Origin: Rhodospirillales bacterium
GTDB taxonomy: Bacteria > Pseudomonadota > Alphaproteobacteria > Acetobacterales > Acetobacteraceae
Assembly (NCBI GenBank): GCA_947447625.1
Contig: CANFKS010000013.1
Location: 1-55,114, forward strand
Direction: 5' to 3'
Length of the DNA stretch: 55,114 nt
The notes under the pieces were generated by a model that was not told the origin of the DNA, searched no databases, and saw only the letters and a program-made list of their open reading frames with translations. Each line of letters starts with the position of its first letter. Position 1 is the first letter of the stretch. A program made the translations under genes and the position numbers. Positions 42,257-51,179 of the stretch are shown piece after piece.

Positions 42257-43199
42257 GCCGCACCCGCGGGTCCAGCAGGGCGTAGCTGACATCGACCAGC
42301 ACGTTCACCAGCACGAGAATGCCCGTCACCATCAGCAATCCGCCTTGCACAAGGGGGTAGTCCCGGTTGAGCACCGCCTGGGTCAGGAGTTGCCCGACCC
42401 CGGGGATGGAAAAGAGGGTTTCCGTCACCACCGAGCCCGAGATCAACAGGCTCACGATGATCCCGATCACGGTGGTGATGGGAATCAGCGCGTTGGCCAG
42501 CGCATGCTTGATCACCACGGTGCGCCATTTCAGCCCCTTGGCCTTGGCGGTGCGGATGAAATCCTGGCGCAGCACTTCGAGCATGGTGGAGCGGGTGATC
42601 CGCGCAAGCAGGCCAACCTGCAGCAAAGCAAGCGACAGCGCCGGCATGGTGGAGGTGCGCAGCCAGCCGATCGGGCTTTCGCTGAACGGAATATAGCCCC
42701 CCGTCGGCAGCCAGCCGAGCGACACCGAAAAGAACAGGATCATCAGCAGGCCCAGCCAGAAATTCGGCAGCGAAATGCCGAGCATGGCAAACATCATGGC
42801 GCACTGGTCGACCCAGGAATTCTGCCGCAGCGCCGCAAACACGCCGGAGAGCAGCCCGAGCAGCAGCGTGATGCCCAGCGCATAGGCGGCCAGCGCCATC
42901 GAGACCGGCAGGCGGAACAGCATCACCTCGGTCACGGGCTGGCCCATCAGGATGGAGCGGCCGAGATTGCCCTGCAACAGCCCGCCATACCAGGTCAGCA
43001 GTTGCGACATGAACGGCTCGTCCAGACCAAGATCATGGCGCAGCATTTTGATCTGGTCGGGCGTGGCGGACAGCCCGGCAATCGCTGCCGCCGGGTCGCC
43101 CGGAATGAAATGCATCAGGCTGAATGTCATCAGGCTGACAATGAGCAATATCGGCACCGCCCCAACAAGCCGATTAAGAAAGATCCCAATCATGCCCAT
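42249..43199 (-). CDS. Peptide-type ABC permease, DppB class (316 aa)
   Basis: Typical family blocks are IFLNRLVGAVPILLIVSL, FIPGDPAAAI, GISLPNFWLGLLMILFFSV, the EAA loop GLKWRTVVIKHALANALIPI, and the C-terminal VLVNVLVDVSYALLDPRV. It lies between the AT-rich repeat R2 (about 20 bases upstream of its ATG) and the overlapping DppC-class gene. It is the first membrane gene after the solute-binding protein of cluster B. Confidence 0.93.
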   Translation of the reverse strand: MGMIGIFLNRLVGAVPILLIVSLMTFSLMHFIPGDPAAAIAGLSATPDQIKMLRHDLGLDEPFMSQLLTWYGGLLQGNLGRSILMGQPVTEVMLFRLPVSMALAAYALGITLLLGLLSGVFAALRQNSWVDQCAMMFAMLGISLPNFWLGLLMILFFSVSLGWLPTGGYIPFSESPIGWLRTSTMPALSLALLQVGLLARITRSTMLEVLRQDFIRTAKAKGLKWRTVVIKHALANALIPITTVIGIIVSLLISGSVVTETLFSIPGVGQLLTQAVLNRDYPLVQGGLLMVTGILVLVNVLVDVSYALLDPRVRHG

Positions 43200-43218
43200 G
43201 ACAGGATCCCCTTAACAG

Positions 43219-43297
43219 ATGAAAGTTTTTTGTTTCTTTTTTTCAAAAAAGAAAGCGCTTTCTTTTTTTGAAAAAAAAGAAACAAAAAAACTTTCAT
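43219..43297. repeat. AT-rich quasi-palindromic repeat, copy R2 (full length)
   Basis: The left half ATGAAAGTTTTTTGTTTCTT is mirrored by the right half AAGAAACAAAAAAACTTTCA T around the centre GAAAGCGCTTTC (43251-43262). Nearly all 79 bases pair apart from small differences in A/T run length. It sits between the solute-binding protein and the permease of the same operon, so it could lower or process the downstream message. Confidence 0.85.
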
Positions 43298-43310
43298 CCG
43301 ATTCGAACCC

Positions 43311-44879
43311 TCAGTTGCTGAACCACACGTTGGACATGCGCGGGATACGGAACGGCTTGAACCCCTGCACATTGGCCCGCGTCGCCTGCACCTTCGTCAG
43401 CGCGCCGAACGGCACCGCATAGACCCGCTCGAACGCCGTCTTCTGCGCCCGCGCAAAGGCCGCCTGCCGCGCCGCCGGATCGGGGTTGCTGTTCATGTCC
43501 TGCCAGGCCGCAAGCATGTCGGGGTCGTCGACATTGTCCTTCGGCTTGTAGGAGGCGCCGGGGTTGATCAGGAACTGCACGGTGTCGAGCCCGCCGAGTG
43601 CCGGCTGCGTGCCCCAACCCGTAAAGAAGAAGTTCCAGTCCTTGTCCGTATTCAGCGCCATCTGCACCGAGGTCGGCCAGTCCACCACCTTGAGCTGTGC
43701 GTTGATACCAACCGCCTTCATCTGCTCCGCCATCACCAGGGCAGCGTTATACATCGACGGATAGTCCTTGTTCGTCAGCAGCACCACCGGCTCGCCCTTG
43801 TAGCCAGCCTCGACCAGGAATTTCTTGGCGAGTGCAGGGTTCTTCTGGTTGTAGGTCTCCTTGCCGGCGTCGGTGTAGTCGGGGTTGTTCGGGTAGCGCA
43901 GCCCGACGTTGAGGCGGTAATTGCCGTCCGACGCCGCATCCATGATTTCGTCCATGTCGAGCACCGCCTGGACGGCCTTGCGGAATGCGAGGTTGTCGGT
44001 CGGCGCAAAGGACACGTTGGGCAGGCTGATCTGGATCCACCAATTCTGCAGCGGCAGCAGGGTGACGGATTTGTTGGTCTTCAGGTCGTTGATCGCCTTG
44101 GTCGGCAAATCCTCAACGCCGTGCAGTTCACCGGTCTGCAGGCCGGCGAGCCGCGCGCCGGGTTCGGTCACGATACGGAACGTAACGGTATCGAAGCAGG
44201 CCTGCTTGTAGCCGCCGAAGCCGGTGCGTTCCTCGAAATTGGTGTTGGGCGTGTAGGCGTCGTTGCGCTTGATTTTAACCGCGCTGCCCGGCGTGAAGTC
44301 GACGAGCTGCCAGGGCCCGGTGCCGACGGTTTTCAGCTGCTGCGGTGCCGCATCGGCCAGTTCGGACGGCACGATCACGACAGGGATGCTGAACGAGGAC
44401 AACTGCAGCAGGAATGTCGGCTGGCGCTTCTTCATGCGGATGACGAAGGTATTGGCATCGCTCGCCTCCCAGCCGGAGACGTTGCCGAACATCGAGCGGG
44501 ACAGTCCGACCTTGTTGTAGCGATCGAACGAGGCCACCACGTCGGCGCTGCTCATGGTCTTGCCGTTATGGAACTTCACGTTGCGGCGCAGCTTGAACGT
44601 ATAGCTCAGCCCATCCGGCGCTTCGGTCACGCTGTCCGCGAGCTCCGGGATGGGCGCGGTGTTTTCGTCGCGCGTCATCAGAGACTCGAACATGTTCATC
44701 GCCACGTTGCGCGTGGAGATGGTGCTGGAGGTCATCTGATCGAGGCTGTTGACGTTGGCTTCCTGGCCGAAAACGAAATCGCCGCCAACCTTGCCACATT
44801 TGAACGGGGCGGCCTCGGCGGCCGCGGTGCAAAGCAATACGGTCGCGATGGCCGCGCCGGCCAATGCATATCGAGCCAT
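43311..44879 (-). CDS. Peptide-type ABC solute-binding protein, SBP_bac_5 family (522 aa)
   Basis: The start MARYALAGAAIATVLLCTAA and a cut near AEAAP form a Sec signal peptide. Family blocks are SLDQMTSSTISTRNVAMNMF, LRRNVKFHNGKTMSSADVVA, GTGPWQLVDFTPGS, AFRKAVQAVLDMDEIM and a late FFFTGWGTQP. ATG 44879 has AAGGGA at good distance; ATG 44885 is too close to it. It is the first gene of the cluster B operon (binding protein, two permeases, two ATPases, deacylase) and is divergent from the DMFase-like gene. The ligand is unknown, perhaps an amide or N-acyl amino acid. Confidence 0.93.
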   Translation of the reverse strand: MARYALAGAAIATVLLCTAAAEAAPFKCGKVGGDFVFGQEANVNSLDQMTSSTISTRNVAMNMFESLMTRDENTAPIPELADSVTEAPDGLSYTFKLRRNVKFHNGKTMSSADVVASFDRYNKVGLSRSMFGNVSGWEASDANTFVIRMKKRQPTFLLQLSSFSIPVVIVPSELADAAPQQLKTVGTGPWQLVDFTPGSAVKIKRNDAYTPNTNFEERTGFGGYKQACFDTVTFRIVTEPGARLAGLQTGELHGVEDLPTKAINDLKTNKSVTLLPLQNWWIQISLPNVSFAPTDNLAFRKAVQAVLDMDEIMDAASDGNYRLNVGLRYPNNPDYTDAGKETYNQKNPALAKKFLVEAGYKGEPVVLLTNKDYPSMYNAALVMAEQMKAVGINAQLKVVDWPTSVQMALNTDKDWNFFFTGWGTQPALGGLDTVQFLINPGASYKPKDNVDDPDMLAAWQDMNSNPDPAARQAAFARAQKTAFERVYAVPFGALTKVQATRANVQGFKPFRIPRMSNVWFSN

Positions 44880-44987
44880 GAGCATTCCCTTTTGTTTTCG
44901 CGCCGGCCTGTTGTGGGCGGTGACGCGTTGGTGAAATCTTCGTAGACCTGCAAGCCTGTCGTCAAGCCATGCATCGGAACCGTTACA

Positions 44988-47165
44988 ATGCACCTCGCGG
45001 AACTTCCCGTCACCGGCTATCTCGACCGTTTCTCCCACCGGCCGGGTGAGACCTTCACCGCCTATGTCAGCCAGCGCCAGGACGGACCCTGCCGGGCGCG
45101 GCTGGTGCGGGTGATTTGCGCCGATCCCAACCCGGCCGGGCCGGGCATGCGGATGGACGACATGGCCGCGCACTTCGACCATCGCTTCGCCGGCCGCCGC
45201 CAGGAACTCCGCCAAGGCTCCTACGGCATCGCGCAGCCCTTGCCGGCAGACGATCCCTCCGGAGGCCGCATGTGGACCCTGCTCGTCCATACCGCAGCAC
45301 CCCATCGCGGCGGCACGCTGCTCGCCCAGGAGGACGGAACCCGCTTCATGCGCCTCGCTTTGACCGCAACCGGTGCCGAGGCAAGGCTGTCCTGGCCCGG
45401 CGGCAGCGCCCATATCGCCACCGCAACCCCGCTGCAGGCAAGGGCCTGGTACCGCCTGAGCCTCACCGCCGATCCCAAAACCAACTCCCTGCGGTTGAGC
45501 CAGGCGCTGCTCGCGGTGCCCTCGCTCGCGACGCGCCACGAGGTGGTCGCAACCGGCGCAGCGCCCGGCCTCGCTGTGCCCGCCGGCGGCACGGTGCTGA
45601 TCGCCGCCGAGGACGCGACCACCCCGCGCAATCACTTCACCGGAAAAATCGAGGCCCCTTCGATCCATGCCGGCACAACCCGCCAAGCCCCCCTCATCGC
45701 GGCCTGGGATTTCACCGACGGCATCGGCACCCAGATCGCCACCGACCGCGGCCCGCATGCCCGCCACGCCCGCCTCGTCAACCTGCCCGCCCGCGGCATG
45801 GTGGGCGCATCCTGGTCGGGCCGCGAGATGTGCTGGCGCCATGCGCCGGCGGATTACGGCGCAATCCATTTCCACGCCGATGATATCGACGAGTGCGGCT
45901 GGGACGGCAGTTTCACCTGGACGGTACCCGACGGGCTCGAATCCGGCGCCTACGCCTTCCACCTGACCTGCGAAGCCGGCGAGGATTGGCTGCCCTTCTA
46001 CATCCTGCCGCCGCGCGCCGGGCCCCATCGCAAAATCGCCTTCCTCGCCTCGACCTTCACCTACCAGGTCTACGCCAACCATGCCCGCGGCAATGCCGAT
46101 GCCGCCTACATGGACCGCGTCGCCGCCTGGTCCGCCTATCCCCACAACCCGGACCAACACCCGATCTACGGCCGCTCCACCTACAACCGCCATCCCGACG
46201 GCGCCGGCATTTCGATCTCCTCCCGCCGCCGCCCGATCCTGACGATGCGGCCGGGCTTCCTTACCTTCAACGACCCGCACGGGTCCGGCCTGCGCCACTA
46301 CCCCGCCGACAGCCACCTCATCGCCTGGCTGCACGCCAAGGACCTCGACGCCGACATCATCACCGACGAAGACCTCGACGACGAAGGCTGCGCCCTCCTC
46401 GCCCCCTACACCCTGGTGATGACCGGCTCGCACCCCGAATACCACACGCCCCGCATGCTCGACGCCCTGCAATCCTACGTCGACGGCGGCGGCCGCTTCG
46501 CCTATCTCGGCGGCAACGGGTTCTACTGGCGCGTCGCGCGCACCCCCGAACTCCCCCACATCATCGAACTGCGCCGCGCCGAAGGCGGCATCCGCGCCTG
46601 GGATGCCGAATCGGGCGAATACTATCACCAGCTCGACGGCGGCTACGGCGGCCTGTGGCGGCGCAACCGCCGCCCGCCGCAGATGCTCGCCGGCGTCGGC
46701 TTCTCCGGCCAGGGCAAATTCGAAGGCACCCATTACCGCCGCCTCCCCGCCAGCCACGACCCCGCCTTCGCCTGGATGTTCGCCGGTATCGAGGGCGACA
46801 TCATCGGCGATTACGGCCTCTCCGGCGGCGGCGCCGCGGGCTTCGAACTCGACCGCGCCGATTTCGCCCTCGGTACGCCCCCGCAAACCATCATCCTCGC
46901 CCGCTCCGAAGACCCGCCTTCCTCCTTCGTCACCGTGCCGGAGGAACTCCTCTCCCATCTCGCCACCGTCACCGGCGAGCCGCCCGCAGATCTCATGCGC
47001 GGCGAAATCGTCTATTTCGACACGCCCGCCGGCGGCGCCGTCTTCGCCGTCGGCTCCATCACGTTCTGCGGCAGCCTCTGGCATCCTGGGCTCGGCGGCT
47101 TTACAGGGAATGTGTCAAGGCTGCTCGAAAACGTGGTGCGCCGCTTCACTGAGGAAACGCGATGA
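44988..47165 (+). CDS. N,N-dimethylformamidase large-subunit homologue, copy B (725 aa)
   Basis: It is a paralogue of the protein at 33459, with the same architecture: a lectin-like part around AAWDFTDGIGTQIATD and HARLVNLPARGMVGASW, then the catalytic domain. The predicted iron ligands are Y359 (TFTYQVYA), Y399 (STYNRHPDG) and E484 (SHPEYHTP), with spacings of 40 and 85. The ends HPEYH and YLGGNGFYWR are shared by both copies. There is no small subunit gene. The stop overlaps the Ldh gene start by ATGA, so this hydrolase and a dehydrogenase are made together. It is divergent from the cluster B binding protein. A hydrolytic role on an amide is likely; the substrate is unknown. Confidence 0.8.
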   Translation: MHLAELPVTGYLDRFSHRPGETFTAYVSQRQDGPCRARLVRVICADPNPAGPGMRMDDMAAHFDHRFAGRRQELRQGSYGIAQPLPADDPSGGRMWTLLVHTAAPHRGGTLLAQEDGTRFMRLALTATGAEARLSWPGGSAHIATATPLQARAWYRLSLTADPKTNSLRLSQALLAVPSLATRHEVVATGAAPGLAVPAGGTVLIAAEDATTPRNHFTGKIEAPSIHAGTTRQAPLIAAWDFTDGIGTQIATDRGPHARHARLVNLPARGMVGASWSGREMCWRHAPADYGAIHFHADDIDECGWDGSFTWTVPDGLESGAYAFHLTCEAGEDWLPFYILPPRAGPHRKIAFLASTFTYQVYANHARGNADAAYMDRVAAWSAYPHNPDQHPIYGRSTYNRHPDGAGISISSRRRPILTMRPGFLTFNDPHGSGLRHYPADSHLIAWLHAKDLDADIITDEDLDDEGCALLAPYTLVMTGSHPEYHTPRMLDALQSYVDGGGRFAYLGGNGFYWRVARTPELPHIIELRRAEGGIRAWDAESGEYYHQLDGGYGGLWRRNRRPPQMLAGVGFSGQGKFEGTHYRRLPASHDPAFAWMFAGIEGDIIGDYGLSGGGAAGFELDRADFALGTPPQTIILARSEDPPSSFVTVPEELLSHLATVTGEPPADLMRGEIVYFDTPAGGAVFAVGSITFCGSLWHPGLGGFTGNVSRLLENVVRRFTEETR

Positions 47166-48214
47166 TTATCGAACACAACACACTAAAGGCCTTCGCCGCC
47201 CGCCTCGTCGCCGCCGGCGGCTCGCGGCCCGACGAAGTGGCCATCGTGGCCGACCACCTGGTCGAAGCCAATCTGCGCGGTCACGACAGCCACGGCGTCG
47301 GCATGCTCGTGGCCTATGTGCGGGACTTCGAGGCCGGCACGCTGCGCCCCAACCAGGCCCCCACCATCGTCTCCGACACCGGCACCATCTCGGTCTGGGA
47401 TGCCGAGGCCGGCTACGGCCAGGTCATCGCCCGCCAGGCCGTCGAATGGGCGATCGACACCGCCCGCGTCCACGGCGTCGCCGTCAACGGCCTGCGCAAC
47501 GCCCATCACATCGGCCGCGTCGGCACCTATGGTGAAATCGCCGCCCGCGCCGGCATGGTCGCGCTCCATTTCGTCAACGTCGCCTCCGGCCCGCCGCCGG
47601 TCGCCCCGTTCCGCGGCAAGGAAGGCCGCTTCCTCACCAACCCGGTCTGCATCGCCATCCCCGGCACCACCGCCAACGAACCCATCCTGCTCGACTTCGC
47701 GACCTCCCGCGTCGCCATGGGCAAAGTCCGCGTCGCGCACAACGCGGGCAAGCCGATGATCGCGGGCGCCCTGCTCGACCATGACGGCAAACCGACCAAC
47801 AACCCCTCGGTCATGTACGACGAGGACAAGCGCGGCGTGGTGCTCCCCTTCGGCGAACACAAAGGCTCCGGCCTCGCGCTGGTCTGCGAAATCCTCGCCG
47901 GCGCCATCGTCGGCTCCGCCTCGGTCAAAACCGCGACACCGCCGGAACGCGGCATCATCAACGGCATGCTCTCCATCGTCATCGACCCGTCGCGGCTCAA
48001 CAACCATGACAGCATGATGGCCGAAATCGACGCCATGATCGCCTGGGTACGCTCCGCCGCCCCGGCCGACCCCGACCTGCCCGTGCTCATCGCGGGCGAC
48101 CCCGAACGCATCGCCCGCGCAGAGCGCATGGCCAACGGGATCGAAGTCGATGAAACCACCTGGGGGCAGCTTGTGGAGATCGCCTCGCGCTATCAGATCG
48201 CAGTGCCGCAGTAA
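47162..48214 (+). CDS. Ldh-family NAD(P)-dependent dehydrogenase (350 aa)
   Basis: It belongs to the malate/L-lactate/ureidoglycolate dehydrogenase (YlbC/AllD) family, which uses a non-Rossmann NAD(P) fold. Motifs are GHDSHGVGM near residue 40, the catalytic-His region LRNAHHIGRVGTYGE near 120, TNPVCIAIPG, LDFATSRVAMGK and PFGEHKGSGLAL. Substrates in the family are 2-hydroxy acids or ureidoglycolate, and the reverse direction reduces cyclic imines. Coupled to the DMFase-like gene, it probably oxidises or reduces the acid released from the amide. The AT-rich repeat R3 begins right after its stop. Confidence 0.92.
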   Translation: MIIEHNTLKAFAARLVAAGGSRPDEVAIVADHLVEANLRGHDSHGVGMLVAYVRDFEAGTLRPNQAPTIVSDTGTISVWDAEAGYGQVIARQAVEWAIDTARVHGVAVNGLRNAHHIGRVGTYGEIAARAGMVALHFVNVASGPPPVAPFRGKEGRFLTNPVCIAIPGTTANEPILLDFATSRVAMGKVRVAHNAGKPMIAGALLDHDGKPTNNPSVMYDEDKRGVVLPFGEHKGSGLALVCEILAGAIVGSASVKTATPPERGIINGMLSIVIDPSRLNNHDSMMAEIDAMIAWVRSAAPADPDLPVLIAGDPERIARAERMANGIEVDETTWGQLVEIASRYQIAVPQ

Positions 48215-48262
48215 GGAAGCGCTTCTTTTTTTGAAAAAAAAGAAGCAAAAAAACTTTATCCG
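48215..48262 (+). terminator. AT-rich repeat R3, right-half copy; likely terminator of the Ldh gene
   Basis: GGAAGCGCTTC followed by TTTTTTTGAAAAAAAAGAAG and CAAAAAAACTTTATCCG matches the right half of R2. It starts at the base after the TAA stop. The small GC-rich stem, then TTCTTTTTTTGAAAAAAAAG hairpin, suits an intrinsic terminator. Confidence 0.7.
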
Positions 48263-48341
48263 ATATAGGTTTTCGGGTGGAGAGGGGCTGAGCCAAGAGA
48301 CCCCCCTGCATGCGCCGCAATCCCTGCGAACCCCAACGGAC

Positions 48342-48384
48342 AAAAGTTTTTTGCTTCTTTTTTTCAAAAAAGAAGCGCTTCCCT
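48342..48384 (-). terminator. AT-rich repeat R4, left-half copy; likely terminator of the PhzF gene
   Basis: AAAAGTTTTTTGCTTCTTTT then TTTCAAAAAAGAAGCGCTTCC is the reverse complement of R3, so for the minus-strand PhzF gene it reads in the same sense as R3 does for the Ldh gene. It begins nine bases after the PhzF stop. The 80 bases between R3 and R4 hold nothing that I recognise. Confidence 0.7.
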
Positions 48385-48392
48385 ATCCCTTA

Positions 48393-49289
48393 TCAAGCCT
48401 CGATCAACCCCTCCATAACCGGCACGCACCGCCCTCCCACCCGCACCGCCGTGATGGAGCCGGCGCGTTTATCGACCGCGGTGAGCAGCACGCTCGGCCG
48501 GCCCATTTCGACGCCCTGGGCGATCGTGAGCCGAAACATCCCGTCCTCCTGAGGAGCAAGCTGGGCGAGCAGGGCGGCGAGCGCGCAGTTTGCGCTGCCG
48601 GTCGCGGGGTCTTCGCGTACATCGGGCACGGCAAAGAACATCCGCGCCTGCACCGTCGCATCGCCCGTCGCGGCATAGGCAAGGAGCTTGCTGGTGCCGT
48701 CGACCGGCAGATGCGTGGCGAAGGCCGCTGCGTCCGGCCGCATGGCGGCGAGGGTCTCGCGGGAGCGGATTTCGGCGATGATGAACCCGGTGCCGACGCT
48801 CGCGACCACCGGGGCATGGTTTTGGATCACCACATCGCTCTCGGCGATCCCGAGACAGGCGGCAATGACGCCGGGCGCCACGCCGCTGCCGATCGTCAGG
48901 CCCTGCGGTGCCGTCAACTCGGCGCCCGCGATTTCGCTTGCGTCGTGCAGGATCTGAACCGGCACCAGGCCTGCGGCCTCCTCGAAGATGAGCCGGGATT
49001 TCAATGCATGGCCGAATGCGGTGCCGATCCGGGCGAGCGCGAAGGCGGTGCCGACATTGGGATGCCCGGCGAAGGGCAGTTCCTCGTTGGGCGTGAAGAT
49101 GCGGATGCGGGCGGTGTTGCCGGGCGCGGTCGGCGGCAGCACGAAGGTGGTTTCGGAATAATTGAATTCCCGCGCGATCGCCTGCATCGCGGTGCCGTCG
49201 AGCCCTTCGGCATCGAGCACGACAGCCAGCGGATTGCCGCCGAATTTGGTATCGGTGAACACATCCACCGTCACGTAGCGTCGTTTCAT
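48393..49289 (-). CDS. PhzF-family epimerase/isomerase-like protein (298 aa)
   Basis: It has the diaminopimelate-epimerase-like double fold of the PhzF family. [20 protein letters not shown] and the active-site E46 ([10 protein letters not shown]) lie at the start. [16 protein letters not shown] and [15 protein letters not shown] are the conserved phosphate/substrate loops. Length is normal. PhzF itself isomerises an aminohydroxybenzoate, but most relatives have unknown substrates. It overlaps the acyl-CoA synthetase gene by ATGA, forming a two-gene operon. Confidence 0.9.
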   Translation of the reverse strand: MKRRYVTVDVFTDTKFGGNPLAVVLDAEGLDGTAMQAIAREFNYSETTFVLPPTAPGNTARIRIFTPNEELPFAGHPNVGTAFALARIGTAFGHALKSRLIFEEAAGLVPVQILHDASEIAGAELTAPQGLTIGSGVAPGVIAACLGIAESDVVIQNHAPVVASVGTGFIIAEIRSRETLAAMRPDAAAFATHLPVDGTSKLLAYAATGDATVQARMFFAVPDVREDPATGSANCALAALLAQLAPQEDGMFRLTIAQGVEMGRPSVLLTAVDKRAGSITAVRVGGRCVPVMEGLIEA

Positions 49290-51001
49290 GATGCTGCTCC
49301 TGCCGCGACACCCGGGGCCGCAATGTCCCGGGCCATGCTGGCCCGCATGAGAAATTTCTGGACTTTGCCGGTCACCGTCATGGGGAATTCGGCCACAAAC
49401 CGGATATGGCGCGGCACCTTGTAGTGCGCGATCTGGTCGCGGCAGAAATCCTTGACGTCCTGCGCGGTCATCGTCTCGCCCTCGCGCAGGCGGATCCAGG
49501 CGCAGATTTCCTCGCCGTAGCGATCATCGGGGATGCCGAACACCTGGGCGTCGGCGATTTTCGGGTTGCGGTAGAGAAATTCCTCGATCTCGCGCGGATA
49601 GACGTTCTCGCCACCGCGGATGATCATGTCCTTGATGCGGCCCACGATGGCGCAATAGCCCTCGCCATCCAGCGTCGCGAGATCGCCGGTATGCATCCAG
49701 CGGCCAGCATCGATCGCCTCGCGGGTGCGGGCCTCGTCGTCCCAGTAGCCGCGCATCACCGAATAGCCGCGCGTGCAAAGCTCCCCCGCCGTTCCGCTCG
49801 GCACCACATGCCCCTCGGCATCGACGATTTTGCATTCGAGATGGGGATGGATCCGCCCCACCGTCGCCACCCGGCGCGCGAGCGGATCATCCAGCGTGGT
49901 CTGGAACGAGACCGGGGCGGTTTCGGTCATGCCATAGGCGATGGTGATGTCCTTCAGATGCATCAGCGCCATGGCGCGGCGCATCACCTCGATCGGGCAG
50001 GGCGAGCCGGCCATGATGCCGGTGCGCAGCGACGTGAGATCGAATTCGGCAAACCGCGGATGATCCATCTGCGCGATAAACATCGTCGGCACCCCGTAAA
50101 GCGCCGTGCAACGCTCGGCCGCCACCGTCTCCAGCGTCACCAGCGGATCGAACCCCTCGCCCGGAAAGACCATGGTGCTGCCATGGGTGAGGCAGCCCAA
50201 CACCCCCATCACCATGCCGAAGCAGTGATACAGCGGCACCGGGATGCACAGCCGGTCCTCCAGGCCGAGCTTCATTGTCTCGGCGGTGAAAAAACCGTTG
50301 TTGAGGATGTTGTGGTGGGTCAGCGTCGCCCCTTTGGGCGCGCCGGTGGTGCCGGAGGTGAATTGGATGTTGATCGGGTCGTCGAATTGCAGCTTCGGCA
50401 CAAGTTCGGCCAGCCGCGCGCGGGCCGCCGGCGTCGCCAGCCCCGCCACTGCGTCGAACGCCATCGCGCCCGGCATGCTGGCCGGCATGTCGGGCGCGCC
50501 GATCTGGATCACCAGGCGCAGCGCCGGGGCGGCGGCAGCGTCGAGATGCCCGGGCGTTGCGCTGGCGAGTTCGGGGCACAGCGTCATCATCATGCCGGCA
50601 TAGTCGCTGGTTTTGAACGATGTCGCGGTCACCAGGGCGCGGCACGCCACCTTGTTGAGCGCGTATTCCACCTCGGCCAGCCGGTATGCCGGGTTGATGT
50701 TGACGAGGATCAGCCCTGCCTTGGCAGTGGCGAACTGGGTGATCACCCATTGCGCATTGTTGGGCGACCAGATCCCGATCCGCTCGCCCGGCTGCAACCC
50801 GAGGGCGACAAGGCCTGCCGCGAACGCATCGACCTGTTCGGCGAGTTCGGCCCAGGTCCAGCGAATATCCTGCCCGCGGGCGATGAGGGCGGGCCGGTCG
50901 GCATGGCGCGCGACGACGCCGTCGAAATAGCGCCCGATGGTCTCCCCGATCAGCGGCACATGCGACGTGCCGCTCACGTAACTCATCGCTGGCTCTGCCA
51001 T
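49286..51001 (-). CDS. AMP-forming acyl-CoA synthetase (571 aa)
   Basis: This is an ANL-superfamily enzyme that activates a carboxylic acid to its acyl-AMP and then CoA thioester. P-loop [12 protein letters not shown]5 motif [11 protein letters not shown]7 [14 protein letters not shown], and the C-terminal lysine region [12 protein letters not shown] are present. The start [11 protein letters not shown] has GAGGAGG upstream; the frame is open 29 codons further. It resembles medium- or long-chain fatty-acyl-CoA ligases of the FadD3/AlkK type. It might activate the acids freed by the amide hydrolases nearby, which is inference. The 178-base gap to the divergent soeA-like gene (51002-51179) carries both promoters. 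Confidence 0.9.
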   Translation of the reverse strand: MAEPAMSYVSGTSHVPLIGETIGRYFDGVVARHADRPALIARGQDIRWTWAELAEQVDAFAAGLVALGLQPGERIGIWSPNNAQWVITQFATAKAGLILVNINPAYRLAEVEYALNKVACRALVTATSFKTSDYAGMMMTLCPELASATPGHLDAAAAPALRLVIQIGAPDMPASMPGAMAFDAVAGLATPAARARLAELVPKLQFDDPINIQFTSGTTGAPKGATLTHHNILNNGFFTAETMKLGLEDRLCIPVPLYHCFGMVMGVLGCLTHGSTMVFPGEGFDPLVTLETVAAERCTALYGVPTMFIAQMDHPRFAEFDLTSLRTGIMAGSPCPIEVMRRAMALMHLKDITIAYGMTETAPVSFQTTLDDPLARRVATVGRIHPHLECKIVDAEGHVVPSGTAGELCTRGYSVMRGYWDDEARTREAIDAGRWMHTGDLATLDGEGYCAIVGRIKDMIIRGGENVYPREIEEFLYRNPKIADAQVFGIPDDRYGEEICAWIRLREGETMTAQDVKDFCRDQIAHYKVPRHIRFVAEFPMTVTGKVQKFLMRASMARDIAAPGVAAGAAS

Positions 51002-51179
51002 GGCATCCTCCTCGCCGTCTTCGATACCCATGATAGCGCTGCGTTGGAAGCGGGGGGAATGGGGTTGTGTGGGGGGGCGCGCTGGCACAAACTAAGGGCC
51101 GGTTGAGGCGGGGGGTGAGACGCCTCCCGAGGCTCGGATCACACATCAGACGGCGGCGTTTCGGGCCGTTGAGGCGCGC

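Noticed and set aside
43311-47084. A 1257-codon minus-strand frame running through the cluster B DMFase-like gene
   Set aside because: Only its last 522 codons are the solute-binding protein, which has its own signal peptide and ribosome site. The rest is antisense to a convincing gene.
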